32,042 nucleotides of DNA from Rhodocyclaceae bacterium (GCA_024709955.1 JANJVS010000114.1:1-32042), one strand, 5' to 3'. Positions 1-9,345 are shown, counted from the stretch's first letter. Program-made: numbers and translations. The notes: generated by a model from the sequence alone, not told the origin.

Positions 1-225
1 CGACTGGGTCACCGCCACCAGCATGTCGGCGTCCTCGATGCCGGCTTCGCGCAGCACCGACGGATAGGCGGCGTTGCCGGCCAGGGTGCGCACGTCGAGG
101 CGGTCGGCCAGCTCGGCGAGCGCCTCGCGGTTCTGGTCCACGATGGTGATGTCGTTGGCCTCGGACGACAACGCCTCGGCCACGCTGGCGCCGACCTGGC
201 CGGCGCCGAGAATGAGGATTCTCAT
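1..225 (-). CDS. trkA: Trk potassium uptake regulatory protein TrkA, N-terminal part
   Basis: This is the first 75 residues of the cytoplasmic NAD-binding subunit that gates Trk potassium channels; the rest lies beyond the left edge. The protein opens with a Rossmann dinucleotide-binding strand and glycine loop ([12 protein letters not shown], residues 1-12), followed by the acidic end of the second strand (IVDQN) and the LAGNA and DADMLVAVT segments typical of TrkA N-domains. The ATG at 225-223 overlaps the ntrX stop codon as ATGA, so it is probably translated by coupling from ntrX. The order ntrY-ntrX-trkA is common in Betaproteobacteria. The identification is secure; only the length is unknown. 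Confidence 0.93.
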   Translation of the reverse strand, partial: MRILILGAGQVGASVAEALSSEANDITIVDQNREALAELADRLDVRTLAGNAAYPSVLREAGIEDADMLVAVTQS

Positions 226-1493
226 GACCCCGCCTGCTCTTCGTGTTCCTTCGAGGCGTTGCGCAGGCCGAGGTCCTTGAGCTTGCGGTAGAGATGGGTG
301 CGCTCCAGGCCGGTCTTGTCGGCCAGGCGCGTCATGCTGCCGCCCTCCAGCTTGAGGTGATGCTCGAAATAGAGGCGCTCGAACAGCTCGCGCGCCTCGC
401 GCAGCGGCAGGGCGAGCATCTCCGGCAGCAGGCCGGGCGGCACCTCGGGCAGCGCCGCCGCGCCGGGGGAGAGCAGGTGCTGCACCTCCTCGGCGCCGAT
501 CTCCTCGTCGAGCGCGGCGAGCGCCAGCGACTTGACGACGCTCTTGAGCTGGGCGTAGCCCTCGGGCCAGCACTGCTGGCGCAGCGCGTTCTGCGCGGCG
601 ACGGCGAGGCGGCGGTTGGGCACGTCGCCCGCCTCGATCAGCTGGGTCAGCAGGTGGGTGGCGAGATCGGGCACGTCGTCCTTCAGCTCGGCGAAGGACG
701 GCAGGCCGACGCTGACGTCGAACAGCCGGTCGAGCAGCGCCTCCTCCCAGCCCTGGGCGGCGAGCTGGGCGGCGTCGTGGGTGGTCGCCGCCACCAGCCG
801 CAGGTTGTGGCGGTCGAGGCGCTCCAGCGCGAAGGCGAGGTTCTTCTGCTGCAGGCGCGTCAGGCGCGCCAGCTCGCCGCAATACAGCACGCCGCCGCCC
901 GATTCGGCGAGCAGTTCGAGGGTGAGCGGGTTGGAATCGTGGCCGAGGTCGATCCAGGCCTTGCCCGGCTGCTGCAGGGTGCGCGCGGCGAGCTCGACGA
1001 TCGAGGCGGCGGGCGCGCGCAGCAGCACGACACGGCTCCTGGCCGCCACCTGTTCGAGCCGCTTCCTGAGGTCCTTGAGCAGCGGCGAGCGCGGGAAGGC
1101 GGCGAGCGAGAGCACGCTGCCGGGCTTCGGCGCGCGTTCGAGCGCCTGCTTGACCGCCGCCAGCAGCTTCTGCATGCCGATCGGCTTTTCGAGGAAGCCG
1201 ACGGCGCCGATCTTGGTCGCCTCGACCGCGGTGTCGATGGTGGCGTGGCCGGACATCATCACCACCGGCATGGTGAGCTGGCCGGCGGCGGCCCATTCCT
1301 TGAGCAGCGTCACGCCGTCGGTGTCGGGCATCCAGATGTCGAGCAGCACCAGGTCGGGCCGCGCCGCGTCGCGCAGCGCGCGCGCGGCGGCGGCGTTCTC
1401 CGCCGTGGTGACGTCGTGCCCCTCGTCGGTGAGGATTTCCGAAAGGAGTTCGCGGATGCCGACTTCGTCGTCGATGACCAGAATCTGTGACAT
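222..1493 (-). CDS. ntrX: NtrX-type response regulator with degenerate AAA+ domain
   Basis: Response regulator partner of the NtrY kinase encoded just upstream (423 aa). The receiver domain occupies about residues 1-120, with the acidic pair D8-D9, phospho-acceptor D52 in LLDIWMPD and the lysine of FLEKPIG. The central region has the size and fold order of a sigma54-activator AAA+ domain, but the usual motifs are gone. RAPAASIVE stands where a Walker A loop is expected, GGVLYCGEL replaces Walker B, WPEGYAQL replaces the WPGNVREL-type segment, and no GAFTGA loop is visible. The C-terminus is a Fis-type helix-turn-helix ([20 protein letters not shown]). I chose [10 protein letters not shown] because an AGGT ribosome-binding site precedes it; longer starts run into ntrY. 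It probably binds DNA without activating sigma54 polymerase through ATP hydrolysis. Confidence 0.9.
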   Translation of the reverse strand: MSQILVIDDEVGIRELLSEILTDEGHDVTTAENAAAARALRDAARPDLVLLDIWMPDTDGVTLLKEWAAAGQLTMPVVMMSGHATIDTAVEATKIGAVGFLEKPIGMQKLLAAVKQALERAPKPGSVLSLAAFPRSPLLKDLRKRLEQVAARSRVVLLRAPAASIVELAARTLQQPGKAWIDLGHDSNPLTLELLAESGGGVLYCGELARLTRLQQKNLAFALERLDRHNLRLVAATTHDAAQLAAQGWEEALLDRLFDVSVGLPSFAELKDDVPDLATHLLTQLIEAGDVPNRRLAVAAQNALRQQCWPEGYAQLKSVVKSLALAALDEEIGAEEVQHLLSPGAAALPEVPPGLLPEMLALPLREARELFERLYFEHHLKLEGGSMTRLADKTGLERTHLYRKLKDLGLRNASKEHEEQAGS

Positions 1494-1515
1494 GGGGGCT
1501 ACCTGTTTTGACGCA

Positions 1516-3630
1516 TTATGCCGCCGCGGCGTCCTGCCGTGGCGGACGATGTAGGGGGATTTGCACACTCACTTCGGCGCCGCCGGCCGGCCGGTTGGCC
1601 AGCCCGATCGCGCCGCCGTGGTCGTCGACGATCTTGCGCACGATGGCGAGGCCGAGGCCGGTGCCCTTCGCCTTGGTGGTGACGTAGGGCTCGAAGGCGC
1701 GCGCGAGGATCTCGGGCGGGAAACCGGGACCGGCGTCGGCCACCGTCAGCTCGGCCATGTCGCCGGCCGGGCGCGTCGCCACCAGCACCGTGTCGCCAGC
1801 GCCGAGATTGCCGGCCTTGTCGTGCATCGCCTCGCCGGCGTTCTTGATCAGGTTGTGCAGCACCTGGCGGATCTGGTCGGCGTCGGCCAGCACCGGCGGC
1901 AGGTCGGGAGCGAGCCGCGCCGTCACGCGCACCGGCCCCTCCTCGTAGAGTTCGAGCACCTCGGCGACCAGCGCGTTGAGATCGAGGGGCGCCGGCAGCG
2001 GCGGCGGCAGGCGCGCGTAGTCGCGGAAATCATTGACCATGTTCTTCATCGCCTCGACCTGGTCGACGATGGTGCGCGTGGCGCGGCCGAGCATGGCGGC
2101 AGCATCGGCGTCGAGCTTGTCGGCCAGCTTCATCTGCAGGCGCTCGGCGGAAAGCTGGATCGGCGTCAGCGGGTTCTTGATCTCGTGCGCCAGGCGGCGT
2201 GCCACCTCGCCCCAGGCGGCGGCGCGCTGGGCGGCGAGCACCGGGCTGATGTCGTCGAACACCACGACGTAGCCGCCGCCGGCGGGCAGCGTCGAGCCGC
2301 GCAGCAGCAGCACCTGCTGCGCCCCCCGCGGGCTGACCAGTTCGAGCTGGCGCCGCCATTCGCCGCGCTCGGCGAAGGCCTCCTGCACCGCCTGCTTGAA
2401 TTCCGCGCGGTCGGGCCAGTCGGCGAGCGGCCGGCCGACGGCCTGGCACAGGTCGTCGCCGAGGATCGCGCAGGCGCCGCGGTTGGCGGCGCGCAGCAGG
2501 AAGGCGCCGTCGAAGGCCAGCACGCCGGTGGACAGGTTGGTCAGCACGCCTTCGAGATAGGCGTGGGCCGCCTCGCGCTCGTTGCGCGCCTGGTTCAGCT
2601 GCAGCGTCATCGCGTTGAAGGAGCGCGTCAGCACGCCGAGCTCGTCGTCGGTCTCCAGCACGGCGCGCGGCTTGAGGTCGCCGGCGGCGACGGCGCGCGT
2701 GCCCTCGGCCAGCATCAGCAGGGGCTTGGCCAGGCGCGCGGCGAGAAAGAAGGCGAGCGCGACGGCGCCGAACAACGACAGCAGCAGCGCGAAGGTCAGC
2801 GTCAGGGTGTACAGGCGCTTGAGGCCGCCGCGGCCGAGCTGCAGCTCCTGGTAGTCGCGCTGGGCCGTCTCGACCAGCTCGGCGCTCTGCACGATCGGCG
2901 TCGGCACCGGCTGTTCGAGCTGCAGCAGGTGGATTTCCGCGCCCATGCGGTAGCTGCGCACCGGCACCAGCGCGCGCACCGCGAGGCCGGCGGCGGCGTC
3001 GCCATCGACGCGCGCCACGCCCGCGCCGAGCCGCGCCTGGCGCAGCTGGGCGGTGCTGGGCAGCGCCGGCACCAGGCCCTGCAGGTCGCCGCTGCTGTTG
3101 GCGATCACCTGGCCGGAGGCGGTCAGCAGCGTGACGGCATGCACGCCGGCCTGCTCGCGCAACCGGTTGAGCAGCACCGGCCCGACCATCGGCGCGTCGG
3201 CGATGTCGTAGGCCATGGCGCGCCCCTTGGCGAGCAGGTCGTCCTGCATCGCGTCGAGCACGCCGCGACCAAGGTCGAGGCCGCCGTCGAGCGCCGCCTC
3301 GACGCGCACGTCGAACCAGGAATCGATGCTCTTCATGGCGAACTGCATCGACACCGCGTAGAGCAGCACGCCCGGCAGCACGGCCATCAACGCCAGCATC
3401 AGCAGCAGGCGCGACTTGAGGCGCGCGCCGAACACCCCCTTGCGGTATTCGCGGAACAGCCGGCGCACCTGCGCGGCCACCAGCAGCAGCAGCACCAGGG
3501 CGGCGAGTGCGTTCATGCCGATCAGGAGCGGGGTATGGCTGGCGAACAGCGCCGTGTCGGCGCTGGCGAAGGCCAGCAGCAGCACCAGCACCGCGCCGAG
3601 GGAGGCGAACACGCCGAGCAGGGTCTTCAT
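1516..3630 (-). CDS. ntrY: NtrY-type membrane sensor histidine kinase
   Basis: Membrane-bound sensor kinase of the NtrYX pair (704 aa). Hydrophobic segments lie near residues 3-22, 36-53 and 72-92, and another near 275-298 just before a HAMP region (AKPLLMLAEGTRAVAAGDL). A PAS region follows (about 365-460), then the H-box RRLAHEIKNPLTPIQLS with the phospho-accepting His near residue 480, and an HATPase domain with N-box (HNLIKNAGEAM), G1 (VADAGPGF) and G2 (TKAKGTGLGLAIV). The ATG at 3630 overlaps the stop of the DUF4390 gene as ATGA; ntrX follows after 22 bases. NtrYX systems are linked to nitrogen or redox and envelope responses in other bacteria; the signal here cannot be read from the sequence. 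All kinase motifs look intact. Confidence 0.93.
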   Translation of the reverse strand: MKTLLGVFASLGAVLVLLLAFASADTALFASHTPLLIGMNALAALVLLLLVAAQVRRLFREYRKGVFGARLKSRLLLMLALMAVLPGVLLYAVSMQFAMKSIDSWFDVRVEAALDGGLDLGRGVLDAMQDDLLAKGRAMAYDIADAPMVGPVLLNRLREQAGVHAVTLLTASGQVIANSSGDLQGLVPALPSTAQLRQARLGAGVARVDGDAAAGLAVRALVPVRSYRMGAEIHLLQLEQPVPTPIVQSAELVETAQRDYQELQLGRGGLKRLYTLTLTFALLLSLFGAVALAFFLAARLAKPLLMLAEGTRAVAAGDLKPRAVLETDDELGVLTRSFNAMTLQLNQARNEREAAHAYLEGVLTNLSTGVLAFDGAFLLRAANRGACAILGDDLCQAVGRPLADWPDRAEFKQAVQEAFAERGEWRRQLELVSPRGAQQVLLLRGSTLPAGGGYVVVFDDISPVLAAQRAAAWGEVARRLAHEIKNPLTPIQLSAERLQMKLADKLDADAAAMLGRATRTIVDQVEAMKNMVNDFRDYARLPPPLPAPLDLNALVAEVLELYEEGPVRVTARLAPDLPPVLADADQIRQVLHNLIKNAGEAMHDKAGNLGAGDTVLVATRPAGDMAELTVADAGPGFPPEILARAFEPYVTTKAKGTGLGLAIVRKIVDDHGGAIGLANRPAGGAEVSVQIPLHRPPRQDAAAA

Positions 3631-4211
3631 TTCTCGGCGGGCGGCACGAATTCCCAGCGCAGCGTCTTCGCCTCGACGCGCCATTCGCTGTCGGCGAGGG
3701 CATCCACCTGCAGCGGCTTGGGCAGCTGGGCATGGTCGAGGGAGAGGCGCAGGGCGGCGCGGTAGGTCTCGCCGGGAATCAGGTCGGTCCGGTCCACGAC
3801 GTGCAGGCGCGCGATGCGACCGAGCATCTGCAGCGCCTCGGCGAGGCTGTCGTGGTTCTGGTGCAGGCTGCCGAGGGAGAGGCGGTACTGGCGCGTCAGC
3901 GCGTGGTAGCTGAGGCGATAGTTGAGCACGCGGCCGGCGACGTGCTCGTCCGCCCAGTACCAGCGCTTGCGCGTCAGCTCGAACTCGAAGCGGAAGTGCA
4001 GCGGCACGCCGCGGCCGACGGCGTCCTCCAGGCGGTGGCCGAGCTCGATGGCGAATTCGGCGTTGAGCGCCTGGCCGCGCTCGTCCGCCACCAGGGTCGC
4101 GTGGCGCGGCTCGATGCCGCCGGCCAGCGCCGCGCCGATGCCGCAGGCGAGGCACAGCAGCGCCAGCCGCAGGCCGCGCAGAATGTTCGCCACCATCGCC
4201 TCGCGCCCCAT
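3627..4211 (-). CDS. DUF4390 family secreted protein
   Basis: Protein of 194 aa with an N-terminal hydrophobic stretch (LRLALLCLACGIGAALA, about residues 14-30) that looks like a signal peptide, so the rest is probably periplasmic. The remainder is a beta-rich domain with segments such as FELTRKRWYWADEHV and YRLSYHALTRQYRLSLG. This pattern and the position between rsmB and ntrY match the DUF4390 family of Betaproteobacteria, whose function is unknown. The chosen start has AGGGA about five bases upstream, which also overlaps the stop of the preceding cyclase gene. The ATGA overlap with ntrY suggests coupling to the sensor kinase, so a role in delivering an envelope signal to NtrY is conceivable but only inference. 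Confidence 0.8.
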   Translation of the reverse strand: MGREAMVANILRGLRLALLCLACGIGAALAGGIEPRHATLVADERGQALNAEFAIELGHRLEDAVGRGVPLHFRFEFELTRKRWYWADEHVAGRVLNYRLSYHALTRQYRLSLGSLHQNHDSLAEALQMLGRIARLHVVDRTDLIPGETYRAALRLSLDHAQLPKPLQVDALADSEWRVEAKTLRWEFVPPAEK

Positions 4212-4218
4212 GTCGTCC

Positions 4219-5151
4219 CTAGCCGCCCCGCCGCGCCATGTCCCAGACGCAGACGCGGTTGCGGCCGCTGCTCTTGGCGCACAGCAGCGCGTGGTCGGCG
4301 AGCTCGACCGAATGCTCGATCGGCTCGTCGGGCAGCAGCGGCGCGACGCCGAAGGAGGCGGTGAGGCTCAGCTCGCCGCCGCCTTCGAGCGGTATGCGCA
4401 GGGCGGCGAGGCCTTCGCGCAGGCGGTTGAACACGGCCTCCGCCGGCGCCAGCGCGGTGTTGGGCATGCAGATGAGGAACTCCTCGCCACCGTAGCGGAA
4501 CAGGTTGTCGTAGGCGCGGCCGTCGCCCTTGAGATGGCGCGAGATGACGCGCAGCGCGGTGTCGCCGGCGGCGTGGCCGTAAGCGTCGTTGATGTGCTTG
4601 AAATGGTCGATATCGAGCATGCACAGGCTGCAGGGCAGGCCGGTGCGGCGCGTGCGCTCCCATTCCTCGGTGAGGCGCAGGTCCATCGCGTAGCGGTTGC
4701 CGGCGCCGGTGAGCGGATCGAGGGTGCATACCTCGCTGATGATGCGGCGCTGGTACTTGAGCAGGGCGAGCTTGAAGTCCTGGGCGACGTCCACGTAGGC
4801 GTCGAAGGTGGCGACCGGGATCGCCGCGCCGCGCTCATGGATCGCCAGCAGGTCGCGCGCGGCGGCGTGCATGCGCCGGTGCATCGCCCACATGTCCTCC
4901 AGCGCGCGGTCGCGCGCGCGCGTCGCCTCGGACAGGCCGAGATACCAGCGGCCGAAGGCGCAGCGCGTCTCGCCGTCGGCCGCGCTGGCGTCGGCGTCCG
5001 CCGCGCCGTCGCTGACGAGGGCGCGATAGAGGGCGTTCTGCCAGTGCAGATGGTCGTAGAGCGCGCGGTCGAGCTCCTGCAGGAAGCCGATGGCGCACTG
5101 GTTGTTGGCCACCGGATTGCAGGCGGCCGCCTGGGGACTCTCCAATCTCAT
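4219..5151 (-). CDS. dgcZ: Zinc-sensing diguanylate cyclase, CZB-GGDEF (DgcZ-like)
   Basis: Cytoplasmic diguanylate cyclase of 310 aa that makes cyclic di-GMP from two GTP. The N-terminal half is a CZB zinc-binding four-helix domain: candidate ligands are H34 (DHLHWQ), C64 (CAFGRWY), H91 and H95 (HRRMH). The GGDEF domain covers about residues 140-305, with DPLTGAGNR, DIDHFKHIND and the active-site motif GGEEF at 221-225. The product-inhibition I-site RxxD is present as RAYD (212-215), exactly five residues before GGEEF. Domain order and size match E. coli DgcZ (YdeH), whose activity zinc inhibits. The ATG overlaps the rsmB stop as ATGA. This gene is not a usual member of the rsmB-DUF4390-ntrYX row and looks like a lineage-specific insertion. 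Confidence 0.9.
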   Translation of the reverse strand: MRLESPQAAACNPVANNQCAIGFLQELDRALYDHLHWQNALYRALVSDGAADADASAADGETRCAFGRWYLGLSEATRARDRALEDMWAMHRRMHAAARDLLAIHERGAAIPVATFDAYVDVAQDFKLALLKYQRRIISEVCTLDPLTGAGNRYAMDLRLTEEWERTRRTGLPCSLCMLDIDHFKHINDAYGHAAGDTALRVISRHLKGDGRAYDNLFRYGGEEFLICMPNTALAPAEAVFNRLREGLAALRIPLEGGGELSLTASFGVAPLLPDEPIEHSVELADHALLCAKSSGRNRVCVWDMARRGG

Positions 5152-6434
5152 TCCTCCTTCCGCAGCAGCGCGTAGTAGAACCCGTCGTGATCCGGCCCCG
5201 GCAACAGCTGCAGCTCGTCCGCCGCGCCGCCGGTCGGCAGGCGGCGCGCATCGGCGTGGCGCGCCACGAAGGCGCCCACCTGCTCGCCGTTTTCCGCCGG
5301 AAACACCGAGCAGGTGCAGTAGAGCATTTTGCCACCCGGCGCCAGGGTCGGCCACAAGGCGTCGAGGATCGCCGCCTGGGCGCGTGCGAATCCCGCCACA
5401 TCGGCGGAACGCCGCAGCCACTTGATGTCGGGGTGGCGGCGCGCCACGCCGGAGGCCGAACAGGGCACGTCGGCGAGGATACGCTCGAAGGGCCGGCCGT
5501 CCCACCAGTCGCGCGGCCTCGCCGCATCGGCGACCCGCACCGTCGCGGCGAGGCCGAGCCGGTCGAGGGTCTCGCCGATGCGGGCGGCGCGGACGGCGTC
5601 GACTTCCAGCGCGGTCAGGTCGATGTCGGCCCGCTCCAGCAGGTGCGCGCTCTTGCCGCCGGGCGCCGCGCAGGCATCGAGCACGCGCATGCCGTCCCGC
5701 GCGTCGAGCAGCGCGGCGGCATGCTGCGCGCCCCAGTCCTGCACCGACACCCGGCCTTCCCGGAAACCGGGGATGCGCTCGACCGGCACGGGCTTGTCGA
5801 GCAGCAGGGCCGTATCGTCGAGCGTCCGGGCCGCGATGCCGGCCCGCGCCAGCTCGGCCAGAAAGTCGGCGCCGGCGGGACGGTGGCACCGATTGACGCG
5901 CAGGCACATGGGCGGATGGCTGTTGCCCGCGGCGGCGATTTCCTCCCAGTGCGCCGGATAGGCCAGCCGCAGGGCGTCGAGCCACCAGGCCGGGTGGCGC
6001 CAGCGCGCCACCTCATCGGCATCCGCCGCCGCCAGCAACTCGTCGCGGCGGCGCAAGAAGTTGCGCAGCACGGCGTTGGTCAGCCTTTTCCAGGTCTTGC
6101 CGGCGGCGGTGACCGCCTGATCGACGATCGTGTGCGCTTCCTCCGGCCGCCGTTCGAGCCTAGCCAGCGCGACCAGCAGCAAGGCGCGCGCCTCCTGGTC
6201 CTTGAGCGGCCTTGCCAGCAGGCGGTCGAGCAGGAAGTCGCCGCGGCCGTGGTCGCGCAGGGCGGTGAAGGCGAGATCGAGCGCCGCCGGTCGCGCGGCG
6301 GCGTCGGCCCGCGCCAGCGCCGCCTCGGGGGTGCGCCCGCCGAGCACGGCGGCGACGGCGCGCGCCGCGGCCGCGAGCGCCCGCGCCAGCGGTGGGGCGC
6401 GCCGGACGGGCGGCGCTGGAGATGCGGCGGTCAT
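5148..6434 (-). CDS. rsmB: 16S rRNA m5C967 methyltransferase RsmB
   Basis: SAM-dependent methyltransferase that modifies C967 of 16S rRNA (428 aa, the usual length). The N-terminal NusB-like RNA-binding domain spans about residues 15-145 (HTIVDQAVTAAGK, LTNAVLRNFLRR). The catalytic Rossmann domain has the SAM-binding loop VLDACAAPGGKSAHL, the motif IV cysteine in DVPCSASGV and the motif VI cysteine in LYCTCSVFPAENGEQV. These are the two cysteines used by RNA m5C methyltransferases for product release and attack. I see no clear Shine-Dalgarno sequence before the ATG at 6434. It reads into the diguanylate cyclase gene by a 4-base overlap. In many relatives fmt lies directly upstream; here homospermidine synthase sits between. 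Confidence 0.95.
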   Translation of the reverse strand: MTAASPAPPVRRAPPLARALAAAARAVAAVLGGRTPEAALARADAAARPAALDLAFTALRDHGRGDFLLDRLLARPLKDQEARALLLVALARLERRPEEAHTIVDQAVTAAGKTWKRLTNAVLRNFLRRRDELLAAADADEVARWRHPAWWLDALRLAYPAHWEEIAAAGNSHPPMCLRVNRCHRPAGADFLAELARAGIAARTLDDTALLLDKPVPVERIPGFREGRVSVQDWGAQHAAALLDARDGMRVLDACAAPGGKSAHLLERADIDLTALEVDAVRAARIGETLDRLGLAATVRVADAARPRDWWDGRPFERILADVPCSASGVARRHPDIKWLRRSADVAGFARAQAAILDALWPTLAPGGKMLYCTCSVFPAENGEQVGAFVARHADARRLPTGGAADELQLLPGPDHDGFYYALLRKEE

Positions 6435-6636
6435 GACATGAGAATGGAAGGAAGTCCGGCCAGCGGAACAGGGCCGGATGTTAGCCGGAATCGTGGCCGC
6501 GAATTATGGTACATATCGGACCTCCCGCTCGTGCGCGCTTCGGTCCCTGCCCGCGTTTCCGCGTCGGCGCAGGCGACGGATGGTGTGTTGTTCCCATCAT
6601 GCGGCAGTCATCTGTCGCCGCTTCTGACGGTACGCA
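6435..6636. other. Divergent intergenic region between rsmB and hss
   Basis: This 202-base region separates the leftward rsmB from the rightward hss and should hold both promoters. An AT-rich island at about 6501-6517 is the only obvious low-melting stretch. I could not fit a convincing -35/-10 pair to either gene, and hss has no clear ribosome-binding site. No ORF, repeat or terminator was recognised here. Confidence 0.5.
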
Positions 6637-8049
6637 ATGCAAAATCAGACCCCTCCCGTCCCGTTCGCCGGCCGGCTCGTCGTCGTCGGCTTCGGCGCCA
6701 TCGCCCAGGGCGTGCTGCCCCTGCTGTTCCGCCATCTGACGCTGCATCCCGAGCAGGTCGTCATCCTCACCGCCGACGCGGAAGGCGCCGACGAGGCGGC
6801 CGCCTACGGCCTCGACCACCGCATCGCGCCGCTGACGCGCGCCAACTACCGGACCCTGCTCGCCCCCCTGCTCGGCCCGGGCGATTTCCTGCTCAACCTC
6901 GCGGTGAATGTCGCCAGCGTCGCGCTCATCGAGTTCTGCCGCGAGCGCGGCGCGCTCTATCTCGACGCCTGCGTCGAGCCCTGGGCCGGCGGCTACACCG
7001 ATGCCGCGCTCACGCCCTCGGCGCGCTCGAACTACGCGCTGCGCGAACAGGCGAAGGCCCTGCACAGGCCGGGCGGCCCGACCGCGGTGCTGACCCACGG
7101 CGCCAACCCCGGCTGGGTCTCCCATTTCGTCAAGCAGGCGCTGCTCGACATCGCGCGCGACTGCGGCATGGACGCGGCCGCGCCGACGGACCGCGCCGGC
7201 TGGGCCAGGCTCGCCCAGGCGCTGTCGATCAGGACGATCCACATCGCCGAACGCGACTGGCAGACCGCCATGCCGCGCAAGCGCCCCGGCGAGTTCGTCA
7301 ATACCTGGTCGGTGGATGGTTTCGTCGGCGAGGGCTGCCAGCCGGCCGAGCTCGGCTGGGGCAGCCACGAGCGCCATTTCCCGCCCGACGGCCGCCGCCA
7401 CGGTTTCGGCTGCGAGGCGGCGATCCACCTCGACCGCCCCGGCGCGGCGACGCGCGTGCGCAGCTGGACGCCGCTCGCCGGCCCGCTCCACGGCTTCCTC
7501 ATCACCCACGGCGAGGCGATCTCGCTCGCCGACTACCTGACCGTCGGCGCCGGCGCGACGCCGGAATACCGGCCCACCGTGCATTACGCCTACCATCCCT
7601 GCGACGACGCCGTCATGTCCATCCACGAGCTGGCGGGGCGCGAATGGATCGTCCAGCCGGAAAAGCGCATCCTGCGCGACGAGATCGTCGGCGGCGTGGA
7701 CGAGCTCGGCGTGCTGCTGATGGGCCATCCGAAGGGCGCCTACTGGCTCGGCTCGCGCCTCGCGCACGAGGAGGCGCGCCGCCTGGCGCCCTTCAATTCG
7801 GCGACCGCCCTGCAGGTGACCGCTGGCGTCATGGCGGGGGTGGCCTGGGCCATCGAGAATCCGCGCCGCGGCGTGGTGGACCCCGAGGAACTGCCCTACG
7901 CCGAGATCATCGCGCGCTGCCGCCCCTATCTCGGCGCGGTGGCCGGCGTCTACAGCGACTGGACGCCGCTCAGGGACCGCGCCGGCTTCTTCCCGCAGGA
8001 CATCGACGCCGCCGATCCCTGGCAGTTCAGGAATTTCCGGGTGGGCTGA
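6637..8049 (+). CDS. hss: Homospermidine synthase
   Basis: NAD-dependent cytoplasmic enzyme that makes sym-homospermidine, releasing diaminopropane or ammonia depending on substrate (470 aa). An N-terminal Rossmann fold ([16 protein letters not shown], about residues 13-28) binds NAD. Family segments follow in order: [88 protein letters not shown] and [11 protein letters not shown]. These match what I remember of the Blastochloris viridis enzyme, including the Trp in NTWSV and the Glu in PAELGWG that line its active site. The gene is convergent with fmt, and the two 3' ends overlap by 23 bases. It stands alone, with no polyamine transporter or decarboxylase beside it. The start has only a weak upstream ribosome-binding sequence. 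Confidence 0.93.
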   Translation: MQNQTPPVPFAGRLVVVGFGAIAQGVLPLLFRHLTLHPEQVVILTADAEGADEAAAYGLDHRIAPLTRANYRTLLAPLLGPGDFLLNLAVNVASVALIEFCRERGALYLDACVEPWAGGYTDAALTPSARSNYALREQAKALHRPGGPTAVLTHGANPGWVSHFVKQALLDIARDCGMDAAAPTDRAGWARLAQALSIRTIHIAERDWQTAMPRKRPGEFVNTWSVDGFVGEGCQPAELGWGSHERHFPPDGRRHGFGCEAAIHLDRPGAATRVRSWTPLAGPLHGFLITHGEAISLADYLTVGAGATPEYRPTVHYAYHPCDDAVMSIHELAGREWIVQPEKRILRDEIVGGVDELGVLLMGHPKGAYWLGSRLAHEEARRLAPFNSATALQVTAGVMAGVAWAIENPRRGVVDPEELPYAEIIARCRPYLGAVAGVYSDWTPLRDRAGFFPQDIDAADPWQFRNFRVG

Positions 8050-8959
8050 AGCGCTGGCCGGCGGCCAGCGGAAAGCCGAGCAGGAAGTCGCGGCTGCCGA
8101 GACGGCGGCCGCCGGGCTTCTGCAGCTCGACGAGCCTGAGCGCGCCATCTCCGCAGGCGACGGTGATGCCCTCCGGCGCGACGGCGAGAATCGCGCCGGG
8201 CGCGCCGGCGCCCTCGGCGGATTCGGCGCGCCAGAGCTTGATCGTCGCGTCGCCGAGTCGGGTGGCGCAGCCGGGAAAGGGGTCGAAGGCGCGGATGCGG
8301 CGCTCGATCTCGGCCGCCGGCCGGCGCCAGTCGATGGCCGCCTCGGACTTCTCGATCTTGCTGGCGTAGGTGACGCCCGCCTCGGGCTGGGGCACGGGCG
8401 CCAGCGCGTCGAGGCGCCGCAGCGCATCAACGATCAGCTGGCCGCCCACGGCCGCGAGCTTGTCGTGCAAGGTCGCCGCCGTGTCGCCGGCGCCGATCGG
8501 CAGCGCCTCGGCCAGCAGCATCGGCCCGGTGTCGAGGCCGGCCTCCATGCGCATGATGGTGACGCCGGTCTCGGCATCGCCCGCCTCGATGCAGCGCTGG
8601 ATCGGCGCCGCGCCGCGCCAGCGCGGCAGCAGCGAGGCGTGGATGTTGATGCAGCCACGCCGCGGGATGTCGAGCACCGCCTGCGGCAGGATCAGGCCGT
8701 AGGCCGCCACCACCAGCACCTCGGGGGCGGCCTCGATCAGCGGCCCATGGGTGGCCGGGTCGCGCAGCTTCTCGGGCTGGTGCACGGCGATGCCATGCTC
8801 CAGCGCCACCTGCTTGACCGGGCTGGCGACCAGCTTCTGCCCGCGCCCCGCCGGCCGGTCGGGCTGGGTGAGCACGAGGGGAACCTCGAAGCCCGCGGCG
8901 AGCAGCGCGCGCAAGGCGACAGCGGCGAATTCGGGCGTTCCGGCGAAGGCGATTCTCAT
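8027..8959 (-). CDS. fmt: Methionyl-tRNA formyltransferase
   Basis: Formylates initiator Met-tRNA using 10-formyltetrahydrofolate (310 aa, normal length). The N-terminal formyltransferase domain contains [15 protein letters not shown], the catalytic Asn and His in [17 protein letters not shown] (N105, H107) and the catalytic Asp in GLDTGPM (D143). The C-terminal OB-fold domain begins near residue 205 ([11 protein letters not shown]) and ends in LQKPGGRRL. Its 3' end overlaps the opposing homospermidine synthase gene. Its usual partner def lies upstream but 465 bases away, so fmt may have its own promoter. Confidence 0.97.
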   Translation of the reverse strand: MRIAFAGTPEFAAVALRALLAAGFEVPLVLTQPDRPAGRGQKLVASPVKQVALEHGIAVHQPEKLRDPATHGPLIEAAPEVLVVAAYGLILPQAVLDIPRRGCINIHASLLPRWRGAAPIQRCIEAGDAETGVTIMRMEAGLDTGPMLLAEALPIGAGDTAATLHDKLAAVGGQLIVDALRRLDALAPVPQPEAGVTYASKIEKSEAAIDWRRPAAEIERRIRAFDPFPGCATRLGDATIKLWRAESAEGAGAPGAILAVAPEGITVACGDGALRLVELQKPGGRRLGSRDFLLGFPLAAGQRFSPPGNS

Positions 8960-9251
8960 GACGCTTTACTCCAACAAAGGGGCCGCCGAAAAGTCGGCGC
9001 TGATAAAGCAACTGCGCTACAAGGCGGTCGAGCAAAAAACGCTCTCCTCGCCGTAGCGGATGGTAAGACGGAAGTTCGGGGTGCAGTCCATGCAGTTTCG
9101 CCGCCGGGCCGCCCGACCGAAGGAAATCCCCGTGGGACAAGGCGAAACGGCACGCGCCGCCAGGCGCAACCCGCTCCCCACTTCAATCATCCCTCCCCGT
9201 AATACACGAGCGTAGCGACAACAAGCGACATTGTCGCGCAGTTGCGGCAAA

Positions 9252-9281
9252 GGCTAATGCCGGCAAGGCCGGCGTTAAGCC
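9252..9281. repeat. REP-like extended palindrome
   Basis: The core is GCCGGC-AAG-GCCGGC (9259-9273). It is flanked by GGCTAA on the left and TTAAGCC on the right, so the dyad extends with one mismatch and one extra A. Size and intergenic position fit a repetitive extragenic palindrome or a stable mRNA 3' hairpin of def. No second copy was noticed in this window. Confidence 0.5.
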
Positions 9282-9345
9282 ACGCAGCGGCGGCCGTAGT
9301 CAAAAACAAAGTCTCCCCTCCTGCGAAGGGCGTAGGCGGGGTTTC

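Noticed and set aside
1561-3765. 734-codon + strand frame opposite ntrY
   Set aside because: The His/Gln/Arg-rich composition has no motif and it lies fully antisense to a complete histidine kinase.
1516-4155. NtrY extended upstream to 879 residues
   Set aside because: The extra N-terminal part is Arg/Pro/Ala-rich and overlaps the DUF4390 gene; the family-like start with a membrane segment is at 3630.
5187-8369. Very long open frame of 1060 codons on the + strand across rsmB and hss
   Set aside because: It is Arg/Ala/Gly/Pro-rich without any family motif, lies antisense or out of frame to well-supported genes, and reflects the scarcity of stops in GC-rich DNA.
9017-9250. Small leftward ORF in the def-fmt gap
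   Set aside because: It has no family similarity and lies in a repeat-like, palindrome-rich stretch; more likely non-coding.
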